Shown: positions 23,209 to 35,297 of the stretch, one piece after another
Layout of the letters: the number at the start of each line of letters is the position of its first letter
Numbering within the stretch: position 1 is the stretch's first letter
NCBI GenBank assembly: GCA_014281115.1
Contig: JACONQ010000008.1
Span: 806,001-870,000, forward strand
Length of the DNA stretch: 64,000 nucleotides
Origin: Laburnicola sp. R22_1
Taxonomy: Eukaryota > Ascomycota > Dothideomycetes > Pleosporales > Didymosphaeriaceae
Reading direction: 5' to 3'
Notes under the pieces: model-generated
Databases searched by the model: none
Seen by the model: only the letters and a program-made list of their open reading frames with translations
What the model was told of the DNA's origin: nothing
Translations under genes and position numbers: made by a program

Positions 23209-24253
23209 ATGTCGCAGACCATGACTTCTTCTCCGTGTGAAGTCCTCGGATCAGCATCGCTATGCCCAGAGACTGCGTTTTGCGTACGCCATCACTACGC
23301 GGCGTTCCCTGGGGGTCCGGTTCGCACCGTAGAACTGGGCATACACCCATCCTTCTGTGGGGCTCAGTCGGTCGCCATGCATGCGCTTGACCAGTGTCTG
23401 TGGCAGTACACGAGGTCGGGATTCTATGGCAACGTAAGTACAGTGGTGCGAACGGTCAATTGACCTAGCAGACTAGAGTCTGATCTTCTTCCAAACCCTG
23501 AAGCTTGGATGTTTGGATGATTGCTAACTTCTGTTCGAAAATGCGCGGGTATACAGGCATATTGATCTCCTGTACAGGGGCCTGATCACCAGTGTGGACG
23601 TGCATGGAGTCGAACTGCCGCTGAGCGAGTTCGAAGTCCTACCGTAAGTCGGCGCCTGCGGGTCCACATTTACCTCGCATATTAACATGGACAGCATTTT
23701 CGACCTCACTACCTTCGCATCGACTGCGCCGACCCTCCGTACTTCACAAATGTCCTCCCAAGGTTCAACGCCAGATCCTTGCCTCGGACAGGAGCATATC
23801 CCCTCCCAAGGTCCAACCCAAAAGGCTTGCTTTGAGCATGAGCAAGATCCGCACTGGGCACAGTCCCGAGTGCCGTACTTCCGCAGGCGTGATGAGGGTC
23901 CCTTTCGGAACGTCGACGACGCACCCTATTCCTCAACTTTCACCCTCTCCCACCAAGTTCCTCCGACACCCGAGCACGTCGTTGTACACATTGTCGCTCC
24001 TCAACAAGTCGAAGTCCAAAAGGGTGGTAAGGAGCAGGAGAAAGCCGTCGAGTCGGGCGGTCAAGTCCGGCGAAGCAGGGCAATGAAGAAGGGCGGAAAT
24101 AAGCGACTGTCAACGGTAGACAAGGAGAGTCAACGTCAGGGCAAGTCGGCCGAAGCCCAGTACGACGGTCAAGGGGACGGAGGTGACATCGGACCCGTAT
24201 ACCGAGGTCGCAGACACTCGTCACCAGATCCTCAAGTGCCGGAGGTGAATTAG
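23209..24253 (+). CDS. hypothetical protein, C-terminus Lys/Gln-rich
   Basis: Three-exon model. Exon 1 starts at 23209 (MSQTMTSSPCEVLGSASLCP). Exon 2 covers roughly 23565-23642 (HIDLLYRGLITSVDVHGVEL). Exon 3 runs to 24253 and ends QVPEVN. The second intron (GTAAGTCGG...ATTAACATGGACAG) joins FEVLP to IFDLTTFAS in frame and is well supported. The first junction is uncertain: the obvious donor (GTAAGT at 23434) does not match exon 2 in phase, and only a weak GTCGGG donor does. The C-terminal ~100 residues are hydrophilic and basic (KGGKEQEK, RRSRAMKKGGNKR). No domain recognised. The true N-terminus may differ. Confidence 0.45.
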
Positions 24254-24811
24254 GACCGGTTCAGTTTTCGACAGTGCGTATGGGTTTGGTATGTGCAGGG
24301 AAGTCACCTGTGGCGGCACCCACCGGGTCGAAATTGGTTCTCACGCCATGGCCTGAGTTACATTAGCCATTGGAAAATCTGTCAAAGTTGGGAGATGGTA
24401 CTTGTTCACTTGCAAGGTGATAAAGGCAGATGGGATGTTAAAGTTTTGAGTCGTGGCATTCATCATGTTGACTTGAATGTTTGGAACATTGACTGAAATT
24501 GGTTGGCATAGCGATAGGTTTTGGTGCCAAAGAAGCTTTTCTATATATCACATCGTCTGCATAATCGATCACATCGGCTCGAAAAAGTGATTTGCTGCAC
24601 TATATCTGAAAGACTTTCTTTCATCCTTACCTGCGGTCATGTGGTACCTGGGTGTGTCTGATATCCGCGATAAAAATGACAGTGATATTCCCTGTGCGGG
24701 GAACATCCCTCATGCATGGCATACATCCTTTGCTGGCTCTTTTCCTTCCCCTAGACTCAGCTACATCAGCTTCTCTTTCCCACAGGCTACACAATGAAGA
24801 CTGGGGTCCCA
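24254..24811. other. convergent intergenic spacer
   Basis: Shared 3' flank of the genes ending at 24253 (+) and 24812 (-). A 50-odd-codon ORF from 24640 (MWYLGVSDIRDK) has no support. Confidence 0.45.
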
Positions 24812-25630
24812 CTAAAACATCATCGACAGAGAAGCGAAATCTCTGAGATCATCAATAGAGCTCTCTTTGTGTATATGGGGAGCGTGGTTCTCTTTGCTGC
24901 GCTCCGTCTGTTGTCCAGCCAGATTCCGATTCCACTTCTCAAGGTTCTCGTTCAAACCTGGCTTTGGAGGTTGCATGGATGTGGGCTCGGTGCCTTTCGG
25001 ATCGCAGTTCGCTCGCTCGGTATCTGCCCTGATGCTGTCTGTACTGCGAAAAGCATGGATACGCCGCAGCTTCTTCGAACCCGGTACCCTCGAAGGTATG
25101 TTATGTTGTTCTGGTGTGCTCCGCCCCTCTTCCTCGATTGACTCTCGGCTGACCAAGTGCTGTAGTACCGTGGCGTTGACGAAAATCGACTTCGAGATAC
25201 GACCGCGTGGTGTATCGACGACGGTGATCCAAGTCCCACTCCCGTTCCGCCAATATACCTGTACTAGCGAAGCATCTCCCTTGGCATGGTGCTGAATGGC
25301 GAGAGTCCGAGCTTCGGTATTCGCAGAGTGTAGGTTGTCGAACGCGCAAAGTGATGTGTTGCGGATGCTGTTGCCGCAAATGATTTGTTCGTTGACGACA
25401 TATATCTGAATGTGAGCGTTGATAGTGCCAGTCTGGGTGTGCTTGCGAAGGTGCGGGAAATCGGGGTCCTCGTCGATGACAGACGTGACTCGATCTTGTG
25501 GAGTAGGAGGCGAGGTTTCGCGATCGCTGGAAGAGATTTGTGGACTGCCTGGTAGACTATACGCGGCGCGCTTTTCGAAGGAAGCCTGCTCGCTCAGTTT
25601 ATCGAACGCGAGATTGCGATTTTTCTTCAT
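24812..25630 (-). CDS. hypothetical protein, 272 aa
   Basis: Uninterrupted minus-strand ORF starting MKKNRNLAFDKLSEQASFEK. A Ser/Pro-rich region lies at about residues 25-50. Residues ~65-165 look globular (INAHIQIYVVNEQIICGN; SLVQVYWRNGSGTWITVVDT). The rest is a charged, disordered tail ending DDLRDFASLSMMF. No signal peptide or membrane segment, and no family recognised. Its length and internally consistent composition make it a likely real gene, although competing frames on the other strand reach 142 codons. Confidence 0.6.
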   Translation of the reverse strand: MKKNRNLAFDKLSEQASFEKRAAYSLPGSPQISSSDRETSPPTPQDRVTSVIDEDPDFPHLRKHTQTGTINAHIQIYVVNEQIICGNSIRNTSLCAFDNLHSANTEARTLAIQHHAKGDASLVQVYWRNGSGTWITVVDTPRGRISKSIFVNATVLQHLVSRESIEEEGRSTPEQHNIPSRVPGSKKLRRIHAFRSTDSIRADTERANCDPKGTEPTSMQPPKPGLNENLEKWNRNLAGQQTERSKENHAPHIHKESSIDDLRDFASLSMMF

Positions 25631-28600
25631 AATCGTTGGTTGGGCTTATCGTGGTTGAACTGGGCCATGTAAGTGGGTAGTAAGTAGTACTCGAAGGTGC
25701 TTCATGGGGGCCACATTCGTGGAACTGAGACCGTGCGTGTGTGTTGATTGAAACAGCATATTGGTGTTCACCTAAAAGCAGTTGCAGTGCGACTCTTACG
25801 CAGCAGTCCTGGGAAATGGCTGCTACCTCGTGTACGTCTCGAACATCTGTCACAGCTTTATAAGAAGCTGTACATTCATGTTTCGATTCAGCCAGCAAGA
25901 TACTGTGTGCTGTTTAGTCTCATATCCTGTAAAAGGTTAAGTTCACTATTGATAGATATGCATGAATGAATGAATGAAATTACCTTAGGTACTGCTTCTC
26001 CGGTGTGAAGATAGCAGTCGGTGGTTCAGTCGATCGATCATCAGTACAAACTTGTGAATCAAATGCCAACCAGAATCGGTGATGGCATACTGTGGAATAC
26101 TTAGACGTTAAACAGAATGCAATTGACATCTGGAATGTAGGGTAGACGTGGCTACTAGCGCGTGCGCTTAAGTTAGTGTACTGATTCGCGTTTTCTTCCA
26201 GACCCCTTCCTTCCCATCCTCATTTATCTCGAGAAGCCAGGCAGTATGTTGCTACCTCGATGTTCTGCAATTTGACGGCTTCATTGAGCGCCCTGGCCTC
26301 CTTCATTCCCGTCGCTAGCTCAGTCAAGAATTACAACATGGAGTGGCACTTCGACTCCAACATCATCTTAGCAATGTATAGAATGGGACTGTGAAGGAAT
26401 TGAGGTCGGTTGTTAAGAAAATAAGGAACACACCTCTCAGTTCCACGGCCTCCCTGGGTTGGTTAGCTCAGTCAATGAAGTTCTCGTCATCCTCGCTCCC
26501 ATTCATGAAACCTTTAGTTGCCGTCACTATACCGTTTATCCTACCGCGCTAGGGATACACTTAGCGCAATGCTATGCATAAACACAGTCCTTCCTGGAAA
26601 AGGAAGACTCTTAATTTGCAACAGCTAGCTTACCGGAACTTCACCACGGACCTTGGCTATGGTGGTTCAATACAGCGTTGGGTGACAAATGTGACGAGTG
26701 CCAATCACACAAGCACGAGAGTGACTCCTCCGTGTCACCGCATATTGGTGCAACCACAGCATACTCCTCGGCGCTTTACTCCGACGGCATAAATGATGTA
26801 CGTGAGCATAAGCCCGATGTTGTAAGCATACAGGCTCGAAGGCAGCTGGGCCTTCTCAATTTCCCCTTACATCGTTCGTGTCACCCACTCTTTCCTCACT
26901 TTGCGATGGAGGCCTCATGCGCTGTAGCCAATGTTGGAGACACCTCAGCTTCTCCTACCGCAGCACGAGGATGCTCGAAGTAGCCCAGGTGATGAGACGC
27001 AGCGCAGGCATCCACCACAAGATACACAAGGTATCTACATTGACGGTGGCTCCATATTTCCCACGCAGCACATCCCACAGCGCGCAGTCCTTCACAAAGC
27101 CCAGCACGAACCGCACCATCAAGCACCCACCACAGCTTCACCTTATCCCTCTGCCCATCCCACACACCCAATCTCCCCGCTTTCACCTCCCGCCATCCCC
27201 ACAAAAGTAAACACCACGCACCGCGCACCCTATAACAGCCTCTAAAAAAACCATGCGCCTCCTACTATATAAATATTCAAATGAAGATTACCTGCATGAA
27301 TCACCCACTAGAGGAGCTTGGAATCGGCCTAAGAATGCCATGGACACAGCCAAGCGAATCGAGGACGTGGGTTCGATTCCGTGGTCCGGGCGAGATGTGG
27401 CACTGCCTGGTAATTAGGAGCGTAAAACCTCCTTCCCACCACCTCAAAAAACACAGTTCGGCTGGGTTTTCTAGCGAAATAAGCCTTCTAACGAAGCACC
27501 AAGTACCTAGTTTTTTTGATTTTTTTTGGGTGGGCACTAGTGGGTGAGGTGGTGGGTGTCTACAATAGTATGTGGTTGCGGGGAGTTGATGTTTTTTTTT
27601 GCCTGGCGCACTTACTTGCTGACTGGACTTGGATTGTTAATGTTGTTAACGTTGATGATAAGGCCTTGGGCATGTTTAATTTTGAGCGACAGAGGCGAAC
27701 CTACAAGAGCATGCGCAAGCGACGTGCCATGTTGGTGACGCAAAATAACGGGCCAGTATCCCGCGTGCTAACATTAGCTTGCGATAAAGGCACTCGAAAA
27801 GCTGTGTCTAATGCTACTATTAGCTAGAGGGAGAAGGGCAATATTGTATAAGGACCACAGAAGAGCAGGGCGATAAGTGAAGATGGAAAACTGGAGGCAG
27901 CACTACTATATAGAGACAAGAAGAGGAAGGCACGAGGATCTTGGGAATGACAAAAATACAAGTGCATAGTTTGGCTAGCAGCCCAGATCTCTTCTTTTAT
28001 TGAAACGGGAAATGGCGGTTGCAGCCGAAAGGCGGCGGCGGCGGGCGGCCCATGGCTTTTGCTTTTCGCATCCCTCGGCCCCACCAGTTGACGGCGCAAG
28101 ATGGGCAATGCTATAGACATCCAACAGTTGTGCGACATTGGCGGGCGGTGGACGCTCGGTCCGTGCTGAGTGACACAGACTCGAAGGCAGGTCTCAGCCG
28201 TGCGGCGAAGGAATGGCCGATCTGCACTCCAAGACGACACTAAATAGTTGGTGGGAAAGGACATACCGATACCAAGTTTCCCCTGCCCCTGATGGTGAAA
28301 GACGGCAGGATACGAGATGCGAATTAGCAGCATCTTTGTGGAAGAGAGCGTTCTGTCGTGGTGGCGGGTTGACAGGCTGATCGGTGGCGGTGGCATGTCC
28401 GAGACAGCATGGGCGTTGGCCAGACTGCCGACGCCGCCATCCAGCTTGGGGGAAGCGCATTAGACGTCCCCGCGTGGCCGTGGGTGCTTCTGCGGGCGCT
28501 CTACGCTACTCTTGGTTTGCTCGCAGATCGAGTGCGAATGCGGGGGGAGCGATGAGGGCTGGCTGAACGATGACCTGGGCAGGCGCTCGGCCATGTGCAA

Positions 28601-28970
28601 CCAACGGCACCTCATGGCGGCCATGCTCCTTCCTGGTGCATGGGGGGCAACGGGGCCTTTTCGACGCCCCCACCTGCAACCCCAGCTTCGGTCCTGTCAG
28701 TCTAGCGGGAGCCGGTCGCCTGTTGAAGCCAGCCTATCGTCGGTGTTTGCCTAGTCGTACGCGACATCTCTTCACCACGCTCTCTTTTCACTCTGTCTTC
28801 GCCGCCTCCTCACTCGCCTCGTGGCCGTCTCCGGCGACGCACCTTCCGCCCGACTCTTCTGCCAGCCGACGCGCCTTCCCTCCCGAGCAGCCGCCACCCC
28901 GCAGCTTCCTTCTGGACAGCACCACCCTCGCGCCTTCCATCGCCGTTGCTTGCCTCTGTCATCCGCCAAC
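25631..28970. other. 3.3-kb intergenic region
   Basis: No gene supported. It holds a segment resembling 15673-15733 (at about 25918-25978), which ends in a (TGAA)n run at 25962-25978. The last few hundred bases are pyrimidine-rich and probably form the 5' leader of the gene starting at 28971. An 11-bp match to the tRNA B-box near 27370 is discussed as rejected. Confidence 0.5.
25962..25978. repeat. (TGAA)n microsatellite
   Basis: About four tandem TGAA units at the end of the dispersed repeat-like segment. Confidence 0.8.
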
Positions 28971-30465
28971 ATGGTTTACCCTCTCGACTACCGCCGTCCC
29001 GCACGTGTCTCGCGCGTTCCGTCGACCCACGGCTCGCTCGACGGCGCCGAGAAACAAAAGTCCATCTATGGTTCCGTCAGCTCTAGCACTGGTTCCATGT
29101 CTCACGGTATCCCCGAAGCCCTCTCCTTCGATCGCATCGTCGCCGGCGGCACATGTCCTGTAAGTCTCCGCTGGCAATGCAGCTGCCGCAACACGTCCTC
29201 GACCTGGAAACCTTGGCCTGAATGTCTTCGCTGACCGTGAGCATAGCCGTGCACGACCCGTGACCTCATGAACTACCTCAAGTACATCGAGCACTCGGCC
29301 GAGAATCTCCAGTTCTTCCTCTGGTTCCGCAGCTACTCCAAGCGCTTCAATGAGCTTCCCGAGAACGAGAAGGCTCTATCGCCAGAGTGGCTTGACGACA
29401 ACGAGCCGGAGACGCAAGCCCGGCCGAAGCGCGTGAGCCCCGAGGTGGCAGCCATCTTCAAAGGATCCGACTTCGCCGCCGACTCCACCGCCACGGATTC
29501 CGAGAAAGGCAACCCCTTCTTCACCCCGCCGCGTACTGCGAACAGCGATCTGAAGCGCGGGACCGGAGAGTCGATGGATTCCTACGAAGCCAGTATGTCT
29601 TCTGGAACCAAGACGGATCATGCCCAACGTGCTACAGGTGCGTTCGAGAGTGCGCCTCTCAGCTGGAAGCCCCGTGAGTTTGACTGACTTTCTTGTTTCT
29701 TTAGCACGCCCGTACTCATTGTCGTCGGCAGTTTCCGTTCAGCCGTACCGCGAGGAAATCAACCGCATCATCTCCATCTACATCGCCGAAGGTGGCAGCC
29801 GCGAACTGAATCTTTCCTCCAAAGAGCGCACCGGCCTGCTTCATGCTCTCCAGAACACCACGCACCCATCTGCTTTCCGCGAGGTCGTCGCCTCGGTCGA
29901 GTGGTCGCTTCGCTGCCAGGCTCACCCCAACTTCATCCGATGGACCATCTGCAACGGCAACCGCCCTCGCGTCATCTTCGCGCGTGCACTCGGCGTTGGC
30001 GGCATCCTCGGAGGCTTCGTCGTCGCTCTTCTCATCACCCTCAGCAGTGCTGGTCGTGCTTGGCGAGTCCTTTCCCTTATCGGCTTCGTGGTCGGCATCT
30101 CCACGCTGATTGCTGCCTGGAAGGGAATGTGTGTTGTCTTGCATGGCATGCATCATCGTCATCTGCGCCCGTGGGAGCTCTTCGCTTCCGATGACGAGGC
30201 AGCCAGCATGGAGTGGAAAGGCCATTCATACGACAGCCTCTCATCTCAAGCCTCCAGCAACAGCTACGAGGACGAGCCTTGGGTCGCGAAATACGAGAAG
30301 CGCAATGTCATCCGCAAGGTTTTCGATCGAGAGGTGTGGATCCAGGAGCCTGCCTTGCGCCAAATCCAGGACACCATCTTCTTACAGGCAATTCTCGGCG
30401 CTGTCATCATCTCCTGTATCATTGTCGGCATGTTCTGCGCCGTGCCGCATGGTGACTACTTCTAG
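28971..30465 (+). CDS. rax1: Rax1-type RGS-domain membrane protein
   Basis: Exons 28971-29159, 29247-29637 and 29705-30465 (446 aa). After an N-terminal Ser-rich stretch, residues ~64-100 give an RGS domain start (TTRDLMNYLKYIEHSAENLQ, FFLWFRSYSKRF). A disordered insert follows, and the RGS C-terminal half comes at about 200-280 (YREEINRIISIYI, PSAFREVVASVEWSLR). Three hydrophobic segments lie at about residues 287-305, 316-340 and 417-440. RGS plus C-terminal membrane helices is the architecture of yeast Rax1 (bud-site memory) and of filamentous-fungal Rax1-like RGS proteins that affect G-protein signalling and growth. The third-exon junction uses GTGCGT at 29638; a GTGAGT 40 nt further on would leave only a 31-nt intron. 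Residue numbers are approximate. Confidence 0.82.
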
Positions 30466-31654
30466 CTAAGTCAACACTTACCCCCCTCTTCAATCCCCAT
30501 AATGCCCCATGATCTCTTTTTCGAGTTGCTGCACGAGCGGCTCATTCCAATTCTCTGATGGTCAAGGGCTGTTACTCTTCTCGTGGTCTTTTGGCAGCTC
30601 GCATGGATGGTTTGTGACGGGGAACTGCAAAAATTTCTTTGTAATAATAGGGCAGCGTAAGATCAGAGCGTCGGATTGGGCAGCTCTCTCGACAGCTAGT
30701 GGTCGCTTGAATGGATATATCTCAAGATGGGATCTTTCATCGAAAATATACTCCTGCCTTTTTTTGTGACAGCGGGGGTTCTGCTCCTTTTAAGTTCAGA
30801 CGCATGTCGTACGATTGTGGCCCGTGCTTTGTGACACCCTTGTCGCACATCTCGTATCTGGCGAGCCGCTGTGCATGGGCGCTCGAATTCCCCGTCGTCC
30901 TTTCATCTTGTTACTCTGGAGGCAGCATTCTATATATTTGAATCGGGATCACTAAAGGTGAGCTTGTAGCAACCCCTTCGGATTTAGTTATACATGGTAT
31001 AGATGCTTGTGACGAGGCTAACACTCTGTAGTCACACTGTGTGCCAAGCACACAACACAGCCCATGCGCCTAGAATAATAGATCGCAGCATAACTAGGTA
31101 CTGAACGGGCAGTGAGTGTCACTCACTTCTATAGTAGGGCAGTGTGTGTCTATCTGGGACTTGAGATGTCGAACTATCGTTGGAGTGATTGCGCGGCGTT
31201 GGGAGAGGGTTCGGTGATACCGAATGGATGATGACCGGCTGACAAGCTGGATAGATACGCTACTTGGTTGTCTTTTGTGTGGCGGCGAGGGATGAGGCTT
31301 TGCGTGTAGGCCTACGGCTGTATTTACAGTCGGTTGAGTTAAGTGACATCATACATTTTTCTGTTCAAGCTGTACTAATGCATACCTAAGGTACATGCGA
31401 GGTGTTTTGGGGGCCATGTGCCAAGCTTAGAACCTTGGAAGGGTAAGGCTGGAACGCTGCTTTGGTTACAGTGTATGCCTTTGGTCCCAATGGGTATGTA
31501 ATACAATGATTTTTTCTTCCCTTGTATATTCGTTACAAAGCCGATCAACCTTCATCGTCAATAATGAGAGGTTTTCAAATATCTCTGTCCAGATGAGAGA
31601 GCACGTCACTAATTCGTACCACCACCATTAGAGAGTACACCTTGCAGGAACGTC
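30466..31654. other. intergenic region
   Basis: No gene seen. I looked here for the missing N-terminal half of the HET-domain gene that begins at about 31655 and did not find it. Confidence 0.5.
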
Positions 31655-32887
31655 ATGGTCGCCAACTATGTCGAGGCAATCTACCATCTGCGTGGGGAAG
31701 AACCATGTACCAACCACTGTAAAAACGGCGCTTCCATCAAAAGATGTACCAAGTTGAACAATCGTAGATACCGCCGCGGCTGGGCCTTCCAAGAACGCAT
31801 GCTATCCCGGCGAGACCTGCACTACATCGGCGACCAGCTAGCCTAGGAGTGCTGCACCGGCCTCTACATGGAAGAATGGAAAGGCTTCGAGACGAATCCC
31901 GACGGCATGGGACACTTCCGCAAGCACAAACACTCCGAGATTTTCTTCAACCCACAACGAAGCGACGCCGACGACGACGACAGCGCGTCCGCTATCTAAA
32001 CTAGCGACAAAGACGACGCACACAACACTAACTCTATCCGCTGCTGAATCGGCGCCTGGAACTTTATGATCCAAGAAATGGCTGTCCGCACCCTCACCAA
32101 CCTCGACGACAAGCTCCCCAGCGTGTCCAGCCTCGCGACCGCGCTCCAAACCCCAGCGCTAGGCCACTACCTCGCCGGCGTATGGGAAGCCAACCCCTTC
32201 CTCTCCATAAAAAATGGTTAACGCGGTACTACCAACCGCGGGCGCGAACCACCCCCTCGACGTACCGCGCCCCCAGCTGGAGCTGGGCCAGTCTAGACGG
32301 GCAGAACGGCTGGGGCGAGCTAACGTGGTACTACTCCCCGTTCTACACCGACCAGGAGATGACGCAGGGCGTCGAGGAGGTAAAAAGCCGCGTGGCAGAC
32401 GTGGAACGTCAGGTTTGGCCCGCGGCTGCTGGGCCATGATATCAGGCTTAAGAGCACCGATGGAAAGGGCAATGTATGCGCTGGATCGTCCATTACGGCC
32501 CGCGGGTCCTGCTGCTGGGTGTACGTCGAAGAGGTGCCGGGGTCGGACTTTGATCCCTTTGGACTCACTGGCCGGACAAGAGAGTCTGATAGACTTGTTG
32601 GCAGGGGGAGAAAGATATCGTTGGAAGATCGGGCTGGGAATGTGGATTCTAAGTTTTATTTTGGGGATGAAGAGGGGGTGGGGAGGGAGGGGCTGAGGAA
32701 GTACTTGGCGGTGCAGATTGCGAGGCAGAGGAGGTCGGGGGAGTTTCCTAAGACGATTTGTTTGGTGGTGGGGGTGGATGGGGGGGAGGATGGTCGGGAG
32801 CTGGCGTGGAGGAGGGTGGGGTTGTTGTTGATGGATCAGGAGGAGGTGGAGGGGAGAAGGCGGAGAGGTGGGAGGTGTTGGGTTTGA
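31655..32887 (+). pseudogene. HET-domain (heterokaryon incompatibility) pseudogene, 5'-truncated
   Basis: Carries the C-terminal part of a fungal HET domain: RRGWAFQERMLSRRDLHYIG, followed by a frame with TNLDDKLPSVSSLATALQ and LGHYLAGVWEANP, then YRAPSWSWASLDG. These are hallmark HET-protein motifs. In-frame stops lie at 31844-31846 (TAG after GDQLA, where the family has Trp), 31997-31999 and 32045-32047. A frame change occurs at the A-run near 32210, between SIKNG and KKWLTRYY. The 3' part (32519-32887) retains a plausible C-terminus (LAVQIARQ, TICLVVGVDGGED). The conserved N-terminal HET motifs are absent. The family acts in allorecognition and programmed cell death on hyphal fusion; this copy should be inactive. 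TGG to TAG changes fit C-to-T type decay. Confidence 0.8.
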
Positions 32888-33864
32888 AGTTGGTGTGAGA
32901 GGCTGCTTGGTAAGGGGAGGGCCTGGTTGGGATCAGGCTCGATTCATTCTTCGCATCGAGCGAGGGGACAACCTTTGTACATGAGGTAGGCTGTTCTAGG
33001 TGGGGTTACGAGGCATTATTACGATCTGCACGTGGCGTACAGCATATAGAATTTGTTTACCACCTTTTACGCTCTTTTTGTTTACTAAGCGGGGGGCTCT
33101 GCTTTTTTTGTCATGTTATTTGAGATGAAAGCCTTTGTTGTTCTACCCCTAGGTAGTTAATTTAACGCCATACATAGAATTTGTTTTGTATAGATCGATA
33201 GCCGCAAATCGGAAACGCGGTCATAATTTCTCGATTTTAATGTTGATTGGATTGAATACAAGAGACGACAAAAACGCTATCCTATTACGCTTTCCTTATA
33301 TGAGCTTATGGTCTGCAATATTGACGGTGATGTCAAGATTCCTTTGGGTTCAAATAAGCATCAAAGCATATACACACACAGACAGATGCTTGGGAACGTG
33401 CTAGTAAAATCTTTTCTGCCATAGCATTATTTTCGTCTTCACATCTTGACACTACGCTATCGCTGGTTCCCTATGACGCGGTACCACAGCCCCTATGTTG
33501 AGTCGACCAGAAAAAAAGCGTTGAAATCCTTTCTAGCAAGAAAACGAATGCCGTGATGCTTACATTTCGTGTAACACTGTACTGTCGTTGTTACCGACAG
33601 GAGAACTAAACCGTATCCGGAAATATTGTGAATGACTATCCCGTATCGGCTTACACTAGCGCGCACTCCAATGTCATGTGATAGTGATTTACGAGGCTTG
33701 CATAAGCTCGCTCGGCATCTACGTGTCTCTTAGAGACCTTTCCTCCTCGAACCGGCATGTATTAGTCGCACACGCTAAGCGCCTCGGGCCTGAAAAGCCA
33801 TGACGTCCTTAACGACTGACTACCCTCCACCCAGCCATTTGCACACCACCACGAAATCAGAAAA
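32888..33864. other. intergenic region
   Basis: No gene supported. AT-rich stretch around 33040-33420 with only short ORFs. Confidence 0.5.
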
Positions 33865-34743
33865 ATGTCCTGCCCCGACTGTTTCCAAGGCGGCAAAGCC
33901 ACCGGCTCCCCAAAAGGCACCATCCAATCTCTCCACAGCATCCCCACCTACATCGCCTCACCCCCCAGCACACCCACCTCCCACTCAACCATCGTCTACT
34001 TCACCGACGCTTTCGGCCTCGACCTAGTCAACAACAAGCTCCTAGCCGATGCATACGCCGCTGTGACCGGGCTCCGCGTCCTAGTACCCGACATCATCCC
34101 CGGCGGCCCCATGCCCGTTTCCGTCATGGACACCACGTCCAAAGCCATGGAGCCCGTCCCTTTTTACAACATCGTCGGCCAGCTCAAGCGGATCGTTAAT
34201 GTCCTCAGTCTATTGTCGCACGTTGTGCCGTTCATGTACCGCGCGCGGCCCAGCTCAAAGTCCGTCTTCGCATCTTGTCTCGAGTACACGCGGAAAGTAA
34301 AGGCGGACCTGCCTCCAGGGGCGAAACTGGGTGTCGCGGGCTTCTGCTGGGGCGGCTATCTCAGCGTAAACTTGGGAGCGCAGCCCGCTGTTGAAGGGGG
34401 TGCGGAGCGCCTCGTCGACGCGGCGTTCGCGGCGCATCCGTCGTTCTTGAAACTGCCTGGCGATATCGTTGATTCGGTGACGACGTTCAAGACGCCTCTG
34501 GCTATCGCCCATGCGGATGAAGACTTGATGCTTAAGACGGCGATGGTGAATGAGGCGGAGGCGCTGTTGAGGCAGAGGGTGTGCGCTGGGCAGGGGGAGA
34601 ATGGGTGTCATTATCAGATCAAGACGTATGAGGGTGTGGGACATGGGTTTGCGGTAAGGCCAAAGTCTGGCAGCGAGGCGGAGGCCAAAGCTGCGGACGA
34701 GGCGTTGCAACAGGGAGCGGAGTGGTTCAAAAAATGGCTTTGA
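33865..34743 (+). CDS. dienelactone hydrolase family protein
   Basis: Single exon, 292 aa; alpha/beta-hydrolase of the DLH family. The nucleophile is C161 in GFCWGG, the acid is probably D218 (HADEDL) and the histidine is H260 (GVGHGFAV), in the order and spacing of the Cys-Asp-His triad. The N-terminus MSCPDCFQGGKATGSPKGT is typical of fungal members, which are cytosolic. Bacterial relatives hydrolyse dienelactones in chloroaromatic breakdown; the substrates of fungal members are mostly unknown, so no specific reaction is claimed. Length is slightly above the usual ~250, because of an insert around residues 88-135. The start is the ATG before the conserved C-x2-C. Confidence 0.93.
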   Translation: MSCPDCFQGGKATGSPKGTIQSLHSIPTYIASPPSTPTSHSTIVYFTDAFGLDLVNNKLLADAYAAVTGLRVLVPDIIPGGPMPVSVMDTTSKAMEPVPFYNIVGQLKRIVNVLSLLSHVVPFMYRARPSSKSVFASCLEYTRKVKADLPPGAKLGVAGFCWGGYLSVNLGAQPAVEGGAERLVDAAFAAHPSFLKLPGDIVDSVTTFKTPLAIAHADEDLMLKTAMVNEAEALLRQRVCAGQGENGCHYQIKTYEGVGHGFAVRPKSGSEAEAKAADEALQQGAEWFKKWL

Positions 34744-35297
34744 GTGGCATGCTGTGGTTTGATAGAACTAGGTCGTTCCTCCATCGACTTGAGTAGTGCA
34801 TCCAAATTGCACGCTGTACTGTGGTTGCCAGGGGAGCCAACTGCAGTGGCTTGAGTGTGGTTAGGTAGTGAAAGCAGAGAACCTCCACTACTCCTGCCTC
34901 AGAGACACCGAAGTCGCCACCAGCCATGAGGAGACCCGTGTAAGACGTGACCGAACTTGCAAAAGCATGCACTATGGCGAGTCGTTTGAAAGGAAAGAAT
35001 AAGCCGATGCATGAATTTAAGTGCCACTGCCCGCCCGTACAAAGAGCGCGGATAACCGGGCCTGGTGTTTACTTAGATATCTGGGGAAGACCATAACGCT
35101 TGCTGATGCTAGTCTCTGACGTTAGTATATCAGATTTCGAGTGCGCTCTGTAGTGCAGATTTAAAAAAAATTCGAAGATGACCAACTCTTCTCTGTTGTA
35201 GTATGAAAATATAAAGACAAGACCAAAGTCCTACAAAGCGTATCCTGTACAGTACTCCTGCCAACGCCGAATGACTCCTGTAGCCCGAGACCATCGC
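34744..35297. other. convergent intergenic spacer
   Basis: Shared 3' flank of the DLH gene (+) and VTI1 (-). No ORF of note. A poly-A run lies at 35163-35170. Confidence 0.5.

Noticed and set aside
27350..27400. tRNA gene suggested by a GGTTCGATTCC B-box match near 27369
   Set aside because: The flanking bases do not form a T-stem, there is no convincing A box, and no cloverleaf can be drawn. Treated as a chance match.
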